From contig JAFKFI010000115.1 in NCBI GenBank assembly GCA_017307285.1, positions 1 to 46,372 of the forward strand: 46,372 nt of DNA. The letters run 5' to 3'. The DNA comes from Alphaproteobacteria bacterium (lineage in GTDB: Bacteria; Pseudomonadota; Alphaproteobacteria; Acetobacterales; Acetobacteraceae). This document shows, piece by piece, positions 24,670 through 32,488 of the stretch. Below the pieces are notes generated by a model. The model made no database searches. It worked only from the letters and a program-made list of their open reading frames with translations, and was not told the origin of the DNA. A program made the position numbers and the translations under genes. How positions within the stretch are numbered: the stretch's first letter is position 1; each line of letters begins with the position of its first letter.

Positions 24670-25557
24670 TGTGCTTATCGTCGGCGCCGGCCCGGCCGGC
24701 CTCAGTGCCACACTGATCCTGGGACGATGCCGCCGGCGCGTCCTCGCGTGCGACCGTGGAGGTCAACGCAATGGTTGGTCTCATTGTCTAAACGGGTTTC
24801 CGACGCGCGATGGGATTGATCCGGCGGAGTTCAGGCGGACTACCCGCGCTCAGCTTGCCCGATATGAGACGGTCGAGGTCCGCGATGTTGAGGTTGCGCA
24901 AATCGCACGGGCGAAGGTCAGTTCGTCGCGGTGTTGGCCGACGGGGCCCGGGTTACCTCGCGAAAGCTGCTGCTAGCGACCGGCGTACTCGATGAACTGC
25001 CGCCAATCGCGAATTTCGAGGCGTTCTACGGCCGCAGTGCCTTCCACTGCCCTTATTGCGATGGTTGGGAGTGGCGCGATCAGCCATTGGCGATCTATGG
25101 CCGCGGCGAACGCGGCAAGGGAATGGCGTTGGAGCTGACGGGCTGGAGCCGGGATCTCATTCTATGCATTGACGGTTCCGCCGAACTCTCGCCACATGAT
25201 CTGGAACGGCTGACCCACAACGGGATCGGCCTGCGGGAAACGCGGATCGCGCGGCTGGAGGGGGCTGACGGCATGCTCTCAGGCATCCGGTTCGAAACCG
25301 GCGAGGTCCTCCCGCGCCGCGCCCTGTTCTTCAACTGCGGCGAGCACCAGGCGTCTGACCTCGCGCACATGCTGGGCTGTGCACTGACACGGAAGGGCAG
25401 CATCGAGACTTCCAGCTACGAGCAGACCGTCATCCCTGGCATGTACGTGGCGGGCGATGCGTCCCGCCACGTACAGCTTTCGGTCGTAGCTGCCGCTGAA
25501 GGAGCCATGGCAGCATTCGCCATCAACACTGAGCTGCTGAAGGACGGTTTGCGATGA
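24653..25557 (+). pseudogene. thioredoxin-reductase-like flavoprotein, one frameshift
   Basis: FAD/NAD(P) oxidoreductase of the thioredoxin-reductase-like family, split by one lesion. Frame one (24653 to about 24915) gives the FAD motif (DVLIVGAGPAGLSATLILGR) and FPTRDGIDPAEF. At about 24915-24920 the frame must shift: a single deleted base in GCG(G)AAGGT would restore ARAEGQFVAVLADGARV. Frame two continues with RKLLLATGVLDELPP, the redox pair FHCPYCDGWEW, and MYVAGDASRHVQLSVVAAA to the stop at 25557. All functional motifs survive, so the break looks recent, or it could be an assembly or sequencing error. A complete homologue lies at 26300-27271. Confidence 0.82.
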
Positions 25558-25840
25558 AGCGGCGCATACACCGGCTCCGGTCGGATCGCGCGCGGTCCCG
25601 GGGGACAAGACCAGAGTCCCCTGACCGACGAGGCGGCATGATGGCACCCATCTGCCTAATACCCGCACGGCCGCGGCTTCCGCGTGTTGGCCGTGACGGC
25701 CGCGTCCGCGAAGCGTCGCCCCATCACGACGTCAGTCACAGCATCCCATCTTGACCTTCCAGCGGGGGAAACTCCCATGTCTCGTGAAGGCGTCTTGATC
25801 ACGACGTTTGGTCACGGGGATCGTTGAGGAGCGACTGCAG
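25558..25840. other. intergenic region carrying MerR-type site A
   Basis: It holds no gene I can support. The CueR-like promoter at 25751-25781 lies 59 bp upstream of the next start codon, which is suitable for a short leader. Confidence 0.5.
25751..25781 (+). promoter_or_regulatory. CueR/MerR-like promoter, site A
   Basis: TTGACC (25751-25756), a 19-bp spacer beginning TTCCAGCGGGGGAAAC, then CATGTC as -10. The first 14 bases are identical to those of site B before copZ-copA. The over-long spacer is characteristic of promoters that MerR-family regulators activate by DNA distortion. The cueR-like gene at 34894 is the natural regulator. It would drive the DUF2933-like gene at 25841 and perhaps the flavoprotein at 26300. 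Confidence 0.65.
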
Positions 25841-26164
25841 ATGAACACCATAGAAACCGCTGTGCCGTCTTCGACTCCGGAGAAAATGTCTGGGCGCCAT
25901 GGCTCGGCTTCGAGTGGTGGCAGTGGGTGGCTGGCGAAGCGGCGCGGGCTGATCATCGCTGGACTCTTCATTGTGGCTGCGGCGGCGTTCGCTGTAAGTC
26001 AGAACTGGATCGCGTTCGCGACCCTGTTGCCCCTGCTTTTTGTCCTACCCTGCGCCGCGATGATGGTGATGTGCATGAAAGGCATGGGCAACGGGCAACA
26101 GCCAAATGCCAACCAAGACCAGAGCGCCGGAAGCTCCGATTCGCTCGGTGATACCCGGAAGTGA
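25841..26164 (+). CDS. small membrane protein, DUF2933-like (copy 2)
   Basis: A 107-residue protein starting at ATG 25841 after GAGGAG. A polar N-terminus leads to two hydrophobic segments (RGLIIAGLFIVAAAAFAVSQ and WIAFATLLPLLFVLPCAAMM). The boundary carries the Cys/Met motif LPCAAMMVMCMKGMG. A hydrophilic Gln/Asn/Ser tail follows. It aligns with copy 1 (14793) through RRG, the W between helices, PCA, and the MCM/CMM and KG ending. Site A just upstream makes it a candidate copper-regulated gene. A role in membrane copper or thiol handling is inference. Confidence 0.75.
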   Translation: MNTIETAVPSSTPEKMSGRHGSASSGGSGWLAKRRGLIIAGLFIVAAAAFAVSQNWIAFATLLPLLFVLPCAAMMVMCMKGMGNGQQPNANQDQSAGSSDSLGDTRK

Positions 26165-26299
26165 TCATTTCGGGATCACGAAACATGAAAACGGGTCGAA
26201 AGAGGGGCGCCGGCCGATCGCCATTGTCCGGGATCACCATGTGTCTCGTGCCCAGTCTGGAGCAGCGCGACCGGCGGGCGGGACGGCAGGCCAGATTCG

Positions 26300-27271
26300 A
26301 TGCATGACGACCCGCTCGATTGCCTGGTCATCGGCGGCGGACCAGCTGGCCTGACGGCGGCGATCTATCTTGCACGGTTCCGTCGGCGCTTTCAGGTGGT
26401 CGACAGTGGTGCCAGCCGCGCCGATCTGATCCCCACTTCGCACAACCACGCCGGCTTCCCGGACGGCATTCATGGCGCCGACTTGGTGGAGCGCATGCGA
26501 GCACAGGCCCGTCAGTATGGCGCGCCAATCCTCGCGGGTACGGTCATCGGACTGGAGCGACGGGTGGACGGGGTGTTTGAGGCTTGGACCAGGGAAGACC
26601 GGTTCACGGCCCACACGGTCCTCCTGGCGACTGGCGTGGTGGACAGGGAACCGGACCTCCCGAACCTGTCCGATGCGATCCGATGCGGGCTGATGCGCCA
26701 CTGCGGGATCTGCGACGGCTATGAGGTGATCGGTCACAAGGTCGGGGTGATCGGACGCGGCAAGAGCGGGCTCCATGAAGCGCTGTTTCTGCGAACCTAT
26801 ACCTCCGACATAACGCTGCTCTCGCTCGGCCAGCAGCTCGATCTTTCAGCGCAGGAACTTCGGACGGCGCATACAGCCGGCATTACCCTCATCGAGGAGC
26901 CGGTCGTCGCCATTGCGGTCGAGGGCGACAGGATCGGGTCCATGACGACGCGACAAGGGGTCTGCCACACCTTCGATACGCTCTACTCGGCAATGGGCAG
27001 TACGGCGCGGTCGGATCTCGTGCGCGGCCTCGGCACCATACTGGACGAGAACGGATGTGTGGCGACGGACGAGCACCAACGCAGCTCGACCGACGACCTC
27101 CTCGCCGCCGGCGATGTCGTGCGCAGCCTCGATCAGATCAGTGTGGCGATGGGAGAGGCCGCGATCGCCGCGACGGCGATTCACAACCGCCTCCGAGGCG
27201 TGGCAATTCCGGCTTCGCCGATCAGCGAGGCGCTATCCTTCTCGCCTGAGTACCAGGGCCATCAAAAGTGA
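26300..27271 (+). CDS. thioredoxin-reductase-like FAD/NAD(P) oxidoreductase
   Basis: A complete 323-residue flavoprotein. The FAD motif is [20 protein letters not shown], the NAD(P) motif [10 protein letters not shown], and the redox-active pair lies in [14 protein letters not shown] (CxxC then DGYE). The second FAD contact is [20 protein letters not shown]. Length and order fit the thioredoxin-reductase-like branch that replaces TrxB in some alphaproteobacteria. It has the same architecture as the frameshifted gene at 24653, so this copy may be what allowed the other to decay. It could feed electrons via thioredoxin to CcdA, or reduce an unknown disulfide partner. The spacing of 135 bp after the DUF2933-like gene permits cotranscription from site A. 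Confidence 0.92.
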   Translation: MHDDPLDCLVIGGGPAGLTAAIYLARFRRRFQVVDSGASRADLIPTSHNHAGFPDGIHGADLVERMRAQARQYGAPILAGTVIGLERRVDGVFEAWTREDRFTAHTVLLATGVVDREPDLPNLSDAIRCGLMRHCGICDGYEVIGHKVGVIGRGKSGLHEALFLRTYTSDITLLSLGQQLDLSAQELRTAHTAGITLIEEPVVAIAVEGDRIGSMTTRQGVCHTFDTLYSAMGSTARSDLVRGLGTILDENGCVATDEHQRSSTDDLLAAGDVVRSLDQISVAMGEAAIAATAIHNRLRGVAIPASPISEALSFSPEYQGHQK

Positions 27272-27448
27272 TGATTCGAATCGTCCAGAAAACGTCGGTA
27301 GTTGGTGAACCGGAACGCCGGTCCCGCCTCCTGGCCACCAGGGCTTTGTGCTCTTCGCCGATCAGGGGCCTGGCTTGGCTCGCCCATGATTCTCATTCAG
27401 GCGGTGCACCAGGAGCTGATTGCGGTCAGCGTGGGCTGTGCCATCGGC
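27272..27448. other. short gap before the IS element; possible interrupted small frame
   Basis: An ATG-led frame begins at about 27387 (MILIQAVHQELIAVSVGCAIG) and is cut by the IS256-type insertion. Removing the element and one copy of the target repeat lets the frame run on for about 20 codons after the insertion point to a stop. No family is recognised, so it may be chance. Confidence 0.3.
27440..27448. repeat. target-site duplication of the IS256-type element, left copy
   Basis: GCCATCGGC directly precedes the left end. The identical nonamer follows the right end at 30241-30249. IS256-family elements make 8-9 bp duplications, so this fixes the element boundaries. Confidence 0.9.
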
Positions 27449-27543
27449 GAGCTATGGCCGAAACTGGGTGATGGCGGTTTGAGAAAGGCGGCGTATCGAG
27501 GCGGGTGGAAGCCTGCCTGAACCTCCCGAAGGAGCGATACGCC

Positions 27544-28124
27544 ATGATGAGCAATAGCACCGTTGTTTCCCTCCGTCAGCCCGACGAAATCGACGATCCG
27601 CTGACGACGGTTCTGCGCAGCGGCGCCCGGCGACTTTTGGCGCAGGCCATTGAAGCAGAGGCCGACGCATTCCTCGCGGCGATGAAGGGCGTCCAACTGC
27701 CGGACGGGCGAGATCGCCTGGTTCGGCACGGCCACGGCCCGGAGCGGCGGGTGCAAACGGGGATCGGCCCGGTTGCGGTGCAGCGGGTCCGGCTGCGCGA
27801 CCGGGGCGCCGGTGGCGACGGCGAGCGCATCCGCTTCACGTCGGCTATTCTGCCGCGCTGGTCGCGCCGGACGCGGAGCCTGGATGCGCTGCTGCCGATC
27901 CTTTACCTGCGGGGTGTCTCGATGGGCGACTTTCAGGAGGCGCTCGGGGCGCTTTTGGGCAAGGACGCCCCCAACCTGTCGCCGTCGGTGATTGCGCGGC
28001 TGCGGGGCGAGTGGGAGGCGGACTACGCTCACTGGCAGCGGCGCGACCTTTCGGCCCGGCGTTACGTTTATATCTGGGCCGATGGCGTGTACCTGCAGGC
28101 GCGCATGGAGCCGCAAGCCGAGTG
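27544..28124 (+). pseudogene. IS256-family transposase, 5' part
   Basis: This codes the N-terminal 193 residues of a Mutator/IS256 transposase, up to MEPQAE. GAAGGAGCG gives a good ribosome site for the ATG at 27544. It includes the DNA-binding half (DRLVRHGHGPERRVQTGIG, LPILYLRGVSMGDFQEALGA) and the first catalytic Asp region (YVYIWADGVYLQARME). Reading is broken at 28124 by the nested IS and resumes at 29520 in the matching codon position. Confidence 0.9.
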
Positions 28125-28128
28125 TTGG

Positions 28129-28142
28129 TGTGGACGGCCCCC
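28129..28142. repeat. left subterminal inverted repeat of the IS1111-type element
   Basis: TGTGGACGGCCCCC; its reverse complement occurs exactly at 29504-29517. Confidence 0.9.
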
Positions 28143-28200
28143 GACGGCATCAATGTGCCAGAATGAGGTCGTTGCTGATCTCAGACAAAGGGGACCGTCC

Positions 28201-29238
28201 GTGGGACAGATTAGTCGAATTGGGATGGATACGTCGAAGCACGTTTTTCAGCTTCATGGGGTGGATGCCGCCGAAGCGCCGGTTCTGCGCAAGAAGCTGC
28301 GGCGCAAGGAGATGGTAGCGTTCTTCGAGAAGCTTGCACCGACGGTGATCGCGATCGAAGCCTGCGGTGCCAGCCATCACTGGGCACGGCTGCTGCAATC
28401 ATTTGGGCATACGGTGAAGTTGATCCCGCCTCAGCTGGTCAAGCCATACGTCAAACGCGGCAAGAACGATGCAGCAGACGCCGAGGCGTTGTGCGAAGCG
28501 ATGAGCCGGCCGACGATGCGCTTCGTGCCGGTGAAGACAGCTGAGCAGCAAGCGGCCTTGATGCTGGTCGGCGTACGCGATCGGCTGATCCGCAATCGCA
28601 CACAGCTCGCCAACGCCATCCGCGGCTATGTGGCCGAGTTCGGCCTGACCGCCGCAAGGGGGATGGCTCACCTGGTTCCGCTGCTCGAGCGCATCCAGGC
28701 CGATAAGAGTCTGCCCGCCTTGGCTCGCGATCTGTGCGCCACCCAGGCAAATGAATATGCGCAGCTGCAGGCGCAAATCGACGAAGTCGACGCCAAGCTC
28801 ACAGACTGGCATCGAGCCGACGAATGCAGCCGCCGTCTCGCCAAGATCCCTGGCGTCGGACAGATCGGCGCGGTACTGCTGAGAATGAAGACCCCGGATC
28901 CCGACCAATTCCGATCGGGACGCCAGTTCGCGGCTTGGATCGGCTTGACGCCAAAGGATCATTCGACCGCGGGCAAAGTTAGGCTCGGCGTTATCACGCG
29001 AGCCGGCGACGAGAGATTGCGCAGTGTGTTGGTGGTCGGAGCGACCGCCGTGATCCAGCAGGTTCGACGCGGCGGAAGGGCGTCGCCCTGGCTTGTCGAG
29101 CTTCTCAAGCGCAAGTCGCCGAAGTTGGCCGCGGTGGCGCTGGCCAACAAGACGGCGCGCATCGCCTGGAAGATGATGCTGACAGGGGAGACTTACACGA
29201 TGAAATCCGCTGCCGCCGCTCTGGCAGGCGCGGCCTAG
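28201..29238 (+). CDS. IS110/IS1111-family transposase (DEDD)
   Basis: A 345-residue transposase from GTG 28201 (AAGGGG upstream); the frame is open further upstream only by fusion with the interrupted IS256 gene. The N-terminal RuvC-like DEDD domain shows ISRIGMDTSKHVFQLHG, VIAIEACGASHHWARLL and KRGKNDAADAEALCEA. The C-terminal transposase_20 domain shows LAKIPGVGQIGAVLL, FAAWIGLTPKDHSTAGK and GDERLRSVLVVGA. Length is right and no lesion is seen, so it could be active. Confidence 0.95.
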   Translation: MGQISRIGMDTSKHVFQLHGVDAAEAPVLRKKLRRKEMVAFFEKLAPTVIAIEACGASHHWARLLQSFGHTVKLIPPQLVKPYVKRGKNDAADAEALCEAMSRPTMRFVPVKTAEQQAALMLVGVRDRLIRNRTQLANAIRGYVAEFGLTAARGMAHLVPLLERIQADKSLPALARDLCATQANEYAQLQAQIDEVDAKLTDWHRADECSRRLAKIPGVGQIGAVLLRMKTPDPDQFRSGRQFAAWIGLTPKDHSTAGKVRLGVITRAGDERLRSVLVVGATAVIQQVRRGGRASPWLVELLKRKSPKLAAVALANKTARIAWKMMLTGETYTMKSAAAALAGAA

Positions 29239-29503
29239 AGATCAGCCAGACACGGGGAGCAACTCAACTGCAACCGTGCTGAGCCGATGCCAGAACTTGC
29301 AAGACAGTGAGCAGATGGTGTGATCGGTCGATCCACGACACGAGACACTCCGCAACATGCGATGGCCGGTAAGGTCGCCCGAGTGTTTGGAGCTCTTGTC
29401 GCGGAAACCATCTTGGCCAGCGTTTCATGTGTGAACGCAACGACAGGCCGGACATATGGACGCAAGCGATCTGATCAAAGCACTGCAAAACACCTTGCGA
29501 GGA
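29239..29503. other. 3' non-coding part of the IS1111-type element
   Basis: Lies between the transposase stop and the right inverted repeat. No gene is supported. In IS110-family elements this kind of end-proximal non-coding region encodes the bridge RNA that guides integration; for IS1111 members it commonly lies downstream of the transposase. That makes it a candidate ncRNA locus, but I have not derived a fold. Confidence 0.5.
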
Positions 29504-29517
29504 GGGGGCCGTCCACA
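29504..29517. repeat. right subterminal inverted repeat of the IS1111-type element
   Basis: GGGGGCCGTCCACA, the exact reverse complement of 28129-28142. Confidence 0.9.
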
Positions 29518-29519
29518 TA

Positions 29520-30209
29520 TGCATGTTGGTGCTGATCGGCGCGACGCCCGAGGGCAAGAAGGAACTCCTGGGCTTCCAGGTGGGGATGCGGGAAAGCGCA
29601 CAGAGTTGGCGCGAACTACTGGTCGACCTCAAGGCACGCGGTCTCGCCGTCACGCCGGAGCTGGCGACCGGCGATGGGGCGCTCGGGTTCTGGAAAGCAC
29701 TCGAGGCAGTCTCGCCGACGACCCGGCATCAGCGATGCACCGTGCATAAGACCGCCAACGTGCTCGACAAGTTGCCCAAGTCTGTCCAGCCTGCGGCCAA
29801 AGCCGATCTGCGCGAAATTTGGCAGGCGCCGGATCGCCCGACGGCGGAGGCGGCGATCGCGACGTTTGCCGCCAAGTACGCGGCCAAATACGGCAAGGCG
29901 GTCACTTGCCTGGTGAAGGACCGTGACGCGCTCCTGACCTTCTACGACTTCCCTGCCGAGCACTGGGACCACTTGCGGACATCGAATCCGATCGAGAGCG
30001 TGTTCGCCACGGTTAGGCATCGCACGGTACGGACCAAGGGCGCGCTGTCGCAGGACACCGCGAAGCTGATGGTGTTCAAACTCGTCACGGCGGCTGCGAA
30101 GACCTGGCGTCGATTGCAGGGCGAGAACCAGTTGCCCAAAGTCGTCCAGGGCGTCACATTCATCAACGGTGTCCAGGCTACCGATAAGCCAGAACTGAAC
30201 GCCGCCTGA
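29520..30209 (+). pseudogene. IS256-family transposase, 3' part
   Basis: The remaining 229 residues of the interrupted transposase, beginning CMLVLIGATPEGKKELLGFQ. It carries the second catalytic Asp (LATGDGALGFWKAL), the zinc-like CTVHK motif (HQRCTVHKTANVLDKLP) and the final Glu in TSNPIESVFATVRHR. Joined to the 5' part it gives about 422 residues, normal for IS256. No other lesion is visible. Confidence 0.9.
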
Positions 30210-30240
30210 TCACGGCGTCACCCAAATTCCGGCATAGCTC

Positions 30241-30249
30241 GCCATCGGC
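30241..30249. repeat. target-site duplication of the IS256-type element, right copy
   Basis: GCCATCGGC, identical to 27440-27448, immediately after the element's right end. Confidence 0.9.
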
Positions 30250-30326
30250 CTCGGCCGCGCGCATCGACGTTGGGGACGCATGGGCATTCAGTCTGGGCGA
30301 CAGACTTGACCTCGCGACAACGGGTC

Positions 30327-30581
30327 TCAACTGCGGCGCTCTGGTCCAAGGAGCAGCCATAACCCGGTCAGGAATCCGCCGACGTAGATGCCCACGCCTG
30401 CGATGCCGAAGTGGAAGCGCGGTTCCAGAACGACAATCGTCATTGCCACAGCCATGAGAACCAGACCCAGCCCAGCGCGGCGTCCACGCGCCAGCGGAAC
30501 GATGCCAGCCAGTCCTCCGACACCCAGCAAGAGCACGAAAAGGTGGGTCACAAGTCCCGCGATTTGGAACTGGTTCAACAT
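30327..30581 (-). CDS. small integral membrane protein, unknown
   Basis: An 84-residue protein with three predicted membrane helices: FQIAGLVTHLFVLLLGVGGL, AGLGLVLMAVAMTIVVLEP and FGIAGVGIYVGGFLTGLWLL. It ends in a basic tail (LGPERRS). No Cys or His cluster and no recognised family. The ribosome site before the ATG is weak. Regular helix spacing and Gly/Leu composition make it look real. It is divergent from the BI-1 gene at 30833. Confidence 0.55.
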   Translation of the reverse strand: MLNQFQIAGLVTHLFVLLLGVGGLAGIVPLARGRRAGLGLVLMAVAMTIVVLEPRFHFGIAGVGIYVGGFLTGLWLLLGPERRS

Positions 30582-30832
30582 AGCGGTCCCGTTGCTCCGA
30601 CTCCCATCGCGCAGCAGTTTCTGGCACCCGACTTTGCTGCCTTGGTCGCGCCCGTGCCCGAGCCTCTACCGTATCCTTGTAAGCCGTGGTCACGAGGCGC
30701 GATTACGCGGTGCCGATGACGCTGCTACGGAACGAGTAGGCCCGGCCACCTGACTGATCTCGCTTGAACCAAGAACGACGGTCGACAACATATCTTGCGA
30801 CCGGCTTTTGCCTAGGAGGGGAAATCCGCACT

Positions 30833-31609
30833 ATGGCCTTCAGTCCCGACTATCGCACCTACCGGGGCGCGCCCGGCACGGCGGCAGCCTCCGCAGCTGT
30901 CGACGCGGGGCTGCGCTCCTACATGCTCCGGGTCTACAACTGGATGACTTCGGGGCTGCTACTGACAGGCATCGTCGCCTATGGGATCGCCCATACCGGC
31001 CTGATCGAGCTGTTCTATCATCAGGTGGTGACGCCGCGCGGGGTCGCGGTGCAACCGACCGGCTTGGCCATTCTGGCAATGCTGGCGCCGCTGGCCTTCG
31101 TTCTGGCGCTCAGCGTCGGCGTCAACCGGCTGTCGAAAACGGCGGTGCAGACGATCTTCTGGCTGTTCGCCGCCACGATGGGCGCCAGCCTGACCAACAT
31201 CTTCCTGGTCTACACGGATACTTCGATCGTCCGTGTGTTCTTCATCTGCGCTGCAACGTTCGGTGCCATGAGCATCTGGGGCTACACCACCCGCACCGAT
31301 CTCAGTCGGATGGGCAGCTTCCTGATCATGGGCCTGATCGGGGTCGTGATCGCCAGCCTGGTGAACATGTTCCTGGGCAGCGCCGGCCTGCAGTTCGCGA
31401 TCAGCATCATCGGCGTGCTGGTGTTCGTCGGCTTGACCGCATACGACACGCAGCGGATCAGGGCCGACTACGTGCAGTTCGCCTATGCCGGCGGCTCCGA
31501 CGTGGCCGCCAGACGCAGCGTCTACGACGCGTTGGCGCTGTATCTGAATTTCATCAACCTATTCATGCTGATGCTGCAGTTGCTGGGCAACCGAAGCAGC
31601 AGCAACTGA
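30833..31609 (+). CDS. BI-1/YccA-family integral membrane protein (copy 2)
   Basis: A 258-residue canonical member with seven helices. It starts MAFSPDYRTYRGAPG, typical of alphaproteobacterial YccA-like proteins, and has YMLRVYNWMTSGLLLTGIVA, the signature IWGYTTRTDLSRMGSFLIMG, the aspartate loop FVGLTAYDTQRIRADY and the aromatic last helix LALYLNFINLFMLMLQLLG. AGGAGGGG precedes the ATG. Family roles are Ca2+ leak under acid and membrane stress protection. It is followed by a strong terminator, so it forms its own unit. Copy 1 at 9883 is more diverged. Confidence 0.94.
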   Translation: MAFSPDYRTYRGAPGTAAASAAVDAGLRSYMLRVYNWMTSGLLLTGIVAYGIAHTGLIELFYHQVVTPRGVAVQPTGLAILAMLAPLAFVLALSVGVNRLSKTAVQTIFWLFAATMGASLTNIFLVYTDTSIVRVFFICAATFGAMSIWGYTTRTDLSRMGSFLIMGLIGVVIASLVNMFLGSAGLQFAISIIGVLVFVGLTAYDTQRIRADYVQFAYAGGSDVAARRSVYDALALYLNFINLFMLMLQLLGNRSSSN

Positions 31610-31627
31610 CCGGGACAGCTGAACGAA

Positions 31628-31661
31628 GAGAAGGCCCGGCGGTCGCCCGCCGGGCCTTCTC
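31628..31661 (+). terminator. intrinsic terminator after the BI-1 gene
   Basis: A perfect 15-bp stem (GAGAAGGCCCGGCGG at 31628-31642 with its complement at 31647-31661) around a TCGC loop, 18 bp after the stop. A short CTTG tail follows instead of a long T run. This is the strongest hairpin seen in the window and ends the BI-1 transcript. Confidence 0.85.
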
Positions 31662-32176
31662 TTGCGGGGGCCCGTTCCTCGAACGGGATAAAATCGCAAC
31701 CCGTTCTCGATGCGGGCTTCATGGCACGCCAGCGAGGTTCAGGTCGTATTCATCGGCCAATTCGCATTCGGCTGTTCCGACACTGAGAATCAATAAGTTC
31801 GAGTGTGGTGGAACAAAGCGTGCTCTACATTCAGAAGCCCGGCGCGATGGAGCGTGCGTCCGTGCACCGATCGGGTAGCGTCCGCGAACCTGCTGAACCT
31901 TGAGAAGCTGACACCCGAGCGAGACATAGGGCGATCCTCCCCTGTCAAGATGCGATCGAGCAACCGCGGCCAACGATCAGACGCGCCGCTCTGGGAAGGA
32001 ACCCTGCGGTTCGGGATCGACGCGGCGAGTTCGGTCTGCTTCCGGCGGCCGGCCGACAGGCTGGCTGGCGACCGCGTTGCAGTGGCTCTCGCAATCCGGA
32101 AGGACACAAGAGCGCTTTGTCGGGCGCAAGCGCTGAACGCACCTCCGCCGACCAACCACCTCGGAATTGTGCGACC
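31662..32176. other. 515-bp stretch without a supported gene
   Basis: Between the BI-1 terminator and copper promoter site B. Frames on both strands are short and incoherent. A more AT-rich patch (31680-31810) differs from the surroundings. No IS end or RNA was recognised. Confidence 0.45.
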
Positions 32177-32207
32177 TTGACCTTCCAGCGCTGGTAGCCC
32201 CCATATC
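32177..32207 (+). promoter_or_regulatory. CueR-like promoter, site B (copZ-copA)
   Basis: TTGACC (32177-32182), a 19-bp spacer with the near-palindrome CTTCCAG-CG-CTGGTAG, then CATATC. Elements and spacing match CueR-activated copA promoters (TTGACCTTCC with a 19-bp spacer). It lies 28 bp before the copper chaperone ATG. The cueR-like gene is the last but one gene of this operon, giving a feedback loop. Confidence 0.8.
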
Positions 32208-32235
32208 CCGCTGCGTTGACGCACCAGGAGTGGGA

Positions 32236-32484
32236 ATGTCGGCAGCGCAATCGCCCGCCGCAGGTGAGGTGGAACTCTCGGTTAACGGCATGACCTGTGC
32301 CGGGTGCGTGAACTCGGTTGTCCGCGCCCTGTCGCGGGTTCCGGGCGTAGCACGCGTCGACGTCGATCTCGGCGCGGGCCGGGCTCGGGTAAAGGGAACC
32401 GCCGGTTCAGCAACCCTGGTCGCCGCCATTCGAAAGGCCGGCTACGGCGCTAGCGTGGCGCCGAGCGGCGATACGGAGAGCTAG
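32236..32484 (+). CDS. copZ: HMA-domain copper chaperone (CopZ-like)
   Basis: An 82-residue cytoplasmic metallochaperone. One ferredoxin-like HMA domain with the Cu(I) site [15 protein letters not shown] and the closing [11 protein letters not shown]. An N-terminal extension of about 12 residues ([12 protein letters not shown]) precedes it. AGGAGTGGGA gives the ribosome site for ATG 32236. The gene lies four bases upstream of copA and just downstream of site B, so it would pass Cu(I) to the HMA domains of the ATPase. Confidence 0.93.
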   Translation: MSAAQSPAAGEVELSVNGMTCAGCVNSVVRALSRVPGVARVDVDLGAGRARVKGTAGSATLVAAIRKAGYGASVAPSGDTES

Positions 32485-32488
32485 AAAC

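Larger units (their letters stand above)
28125..29519 (+). mobile_element. IS1111-type (IS110 family) insertion sequence
   Basis: About 1.4 kb, inserted inside the IS256-type transposase gene. It has subterminal inverted repeats TGTGGACGGCCCCC (28129-28142) and GGGGGCCGTCCACA (29504-29517), a perfect 14-bp pair. Such repeats near but not at the tips distinguish IS1111 members from other IS110 elements. A long 3' non-coding stretch (29239-29503) is typical. Exact tips are uncertain by about 2 bp because TG occurs on both sides (TG at 28123-28124, TGC at 29520). Confidence 0.88.
27449..30240 (+). mobile_element. IS256-family insertion sequence, interrupted by a nested IS1111-type element
   Basis: Ends are defined by imperfect terminal inverted repeats. 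The left begins GAGCTATGGCCGAAACTGGG; the right end, read inward, begins GAGCTATGCCGGAATTTGGG. A 9-bp target duplication (GCCATCGGC) flanks it. Without the nested element the IS would be about 1.4 kb, normal for the family. Its transposase gene is split, so it cannot move unaided. Order of events: IS256 insertion first, IS1111-type insertion second. Confidence 0.92.
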
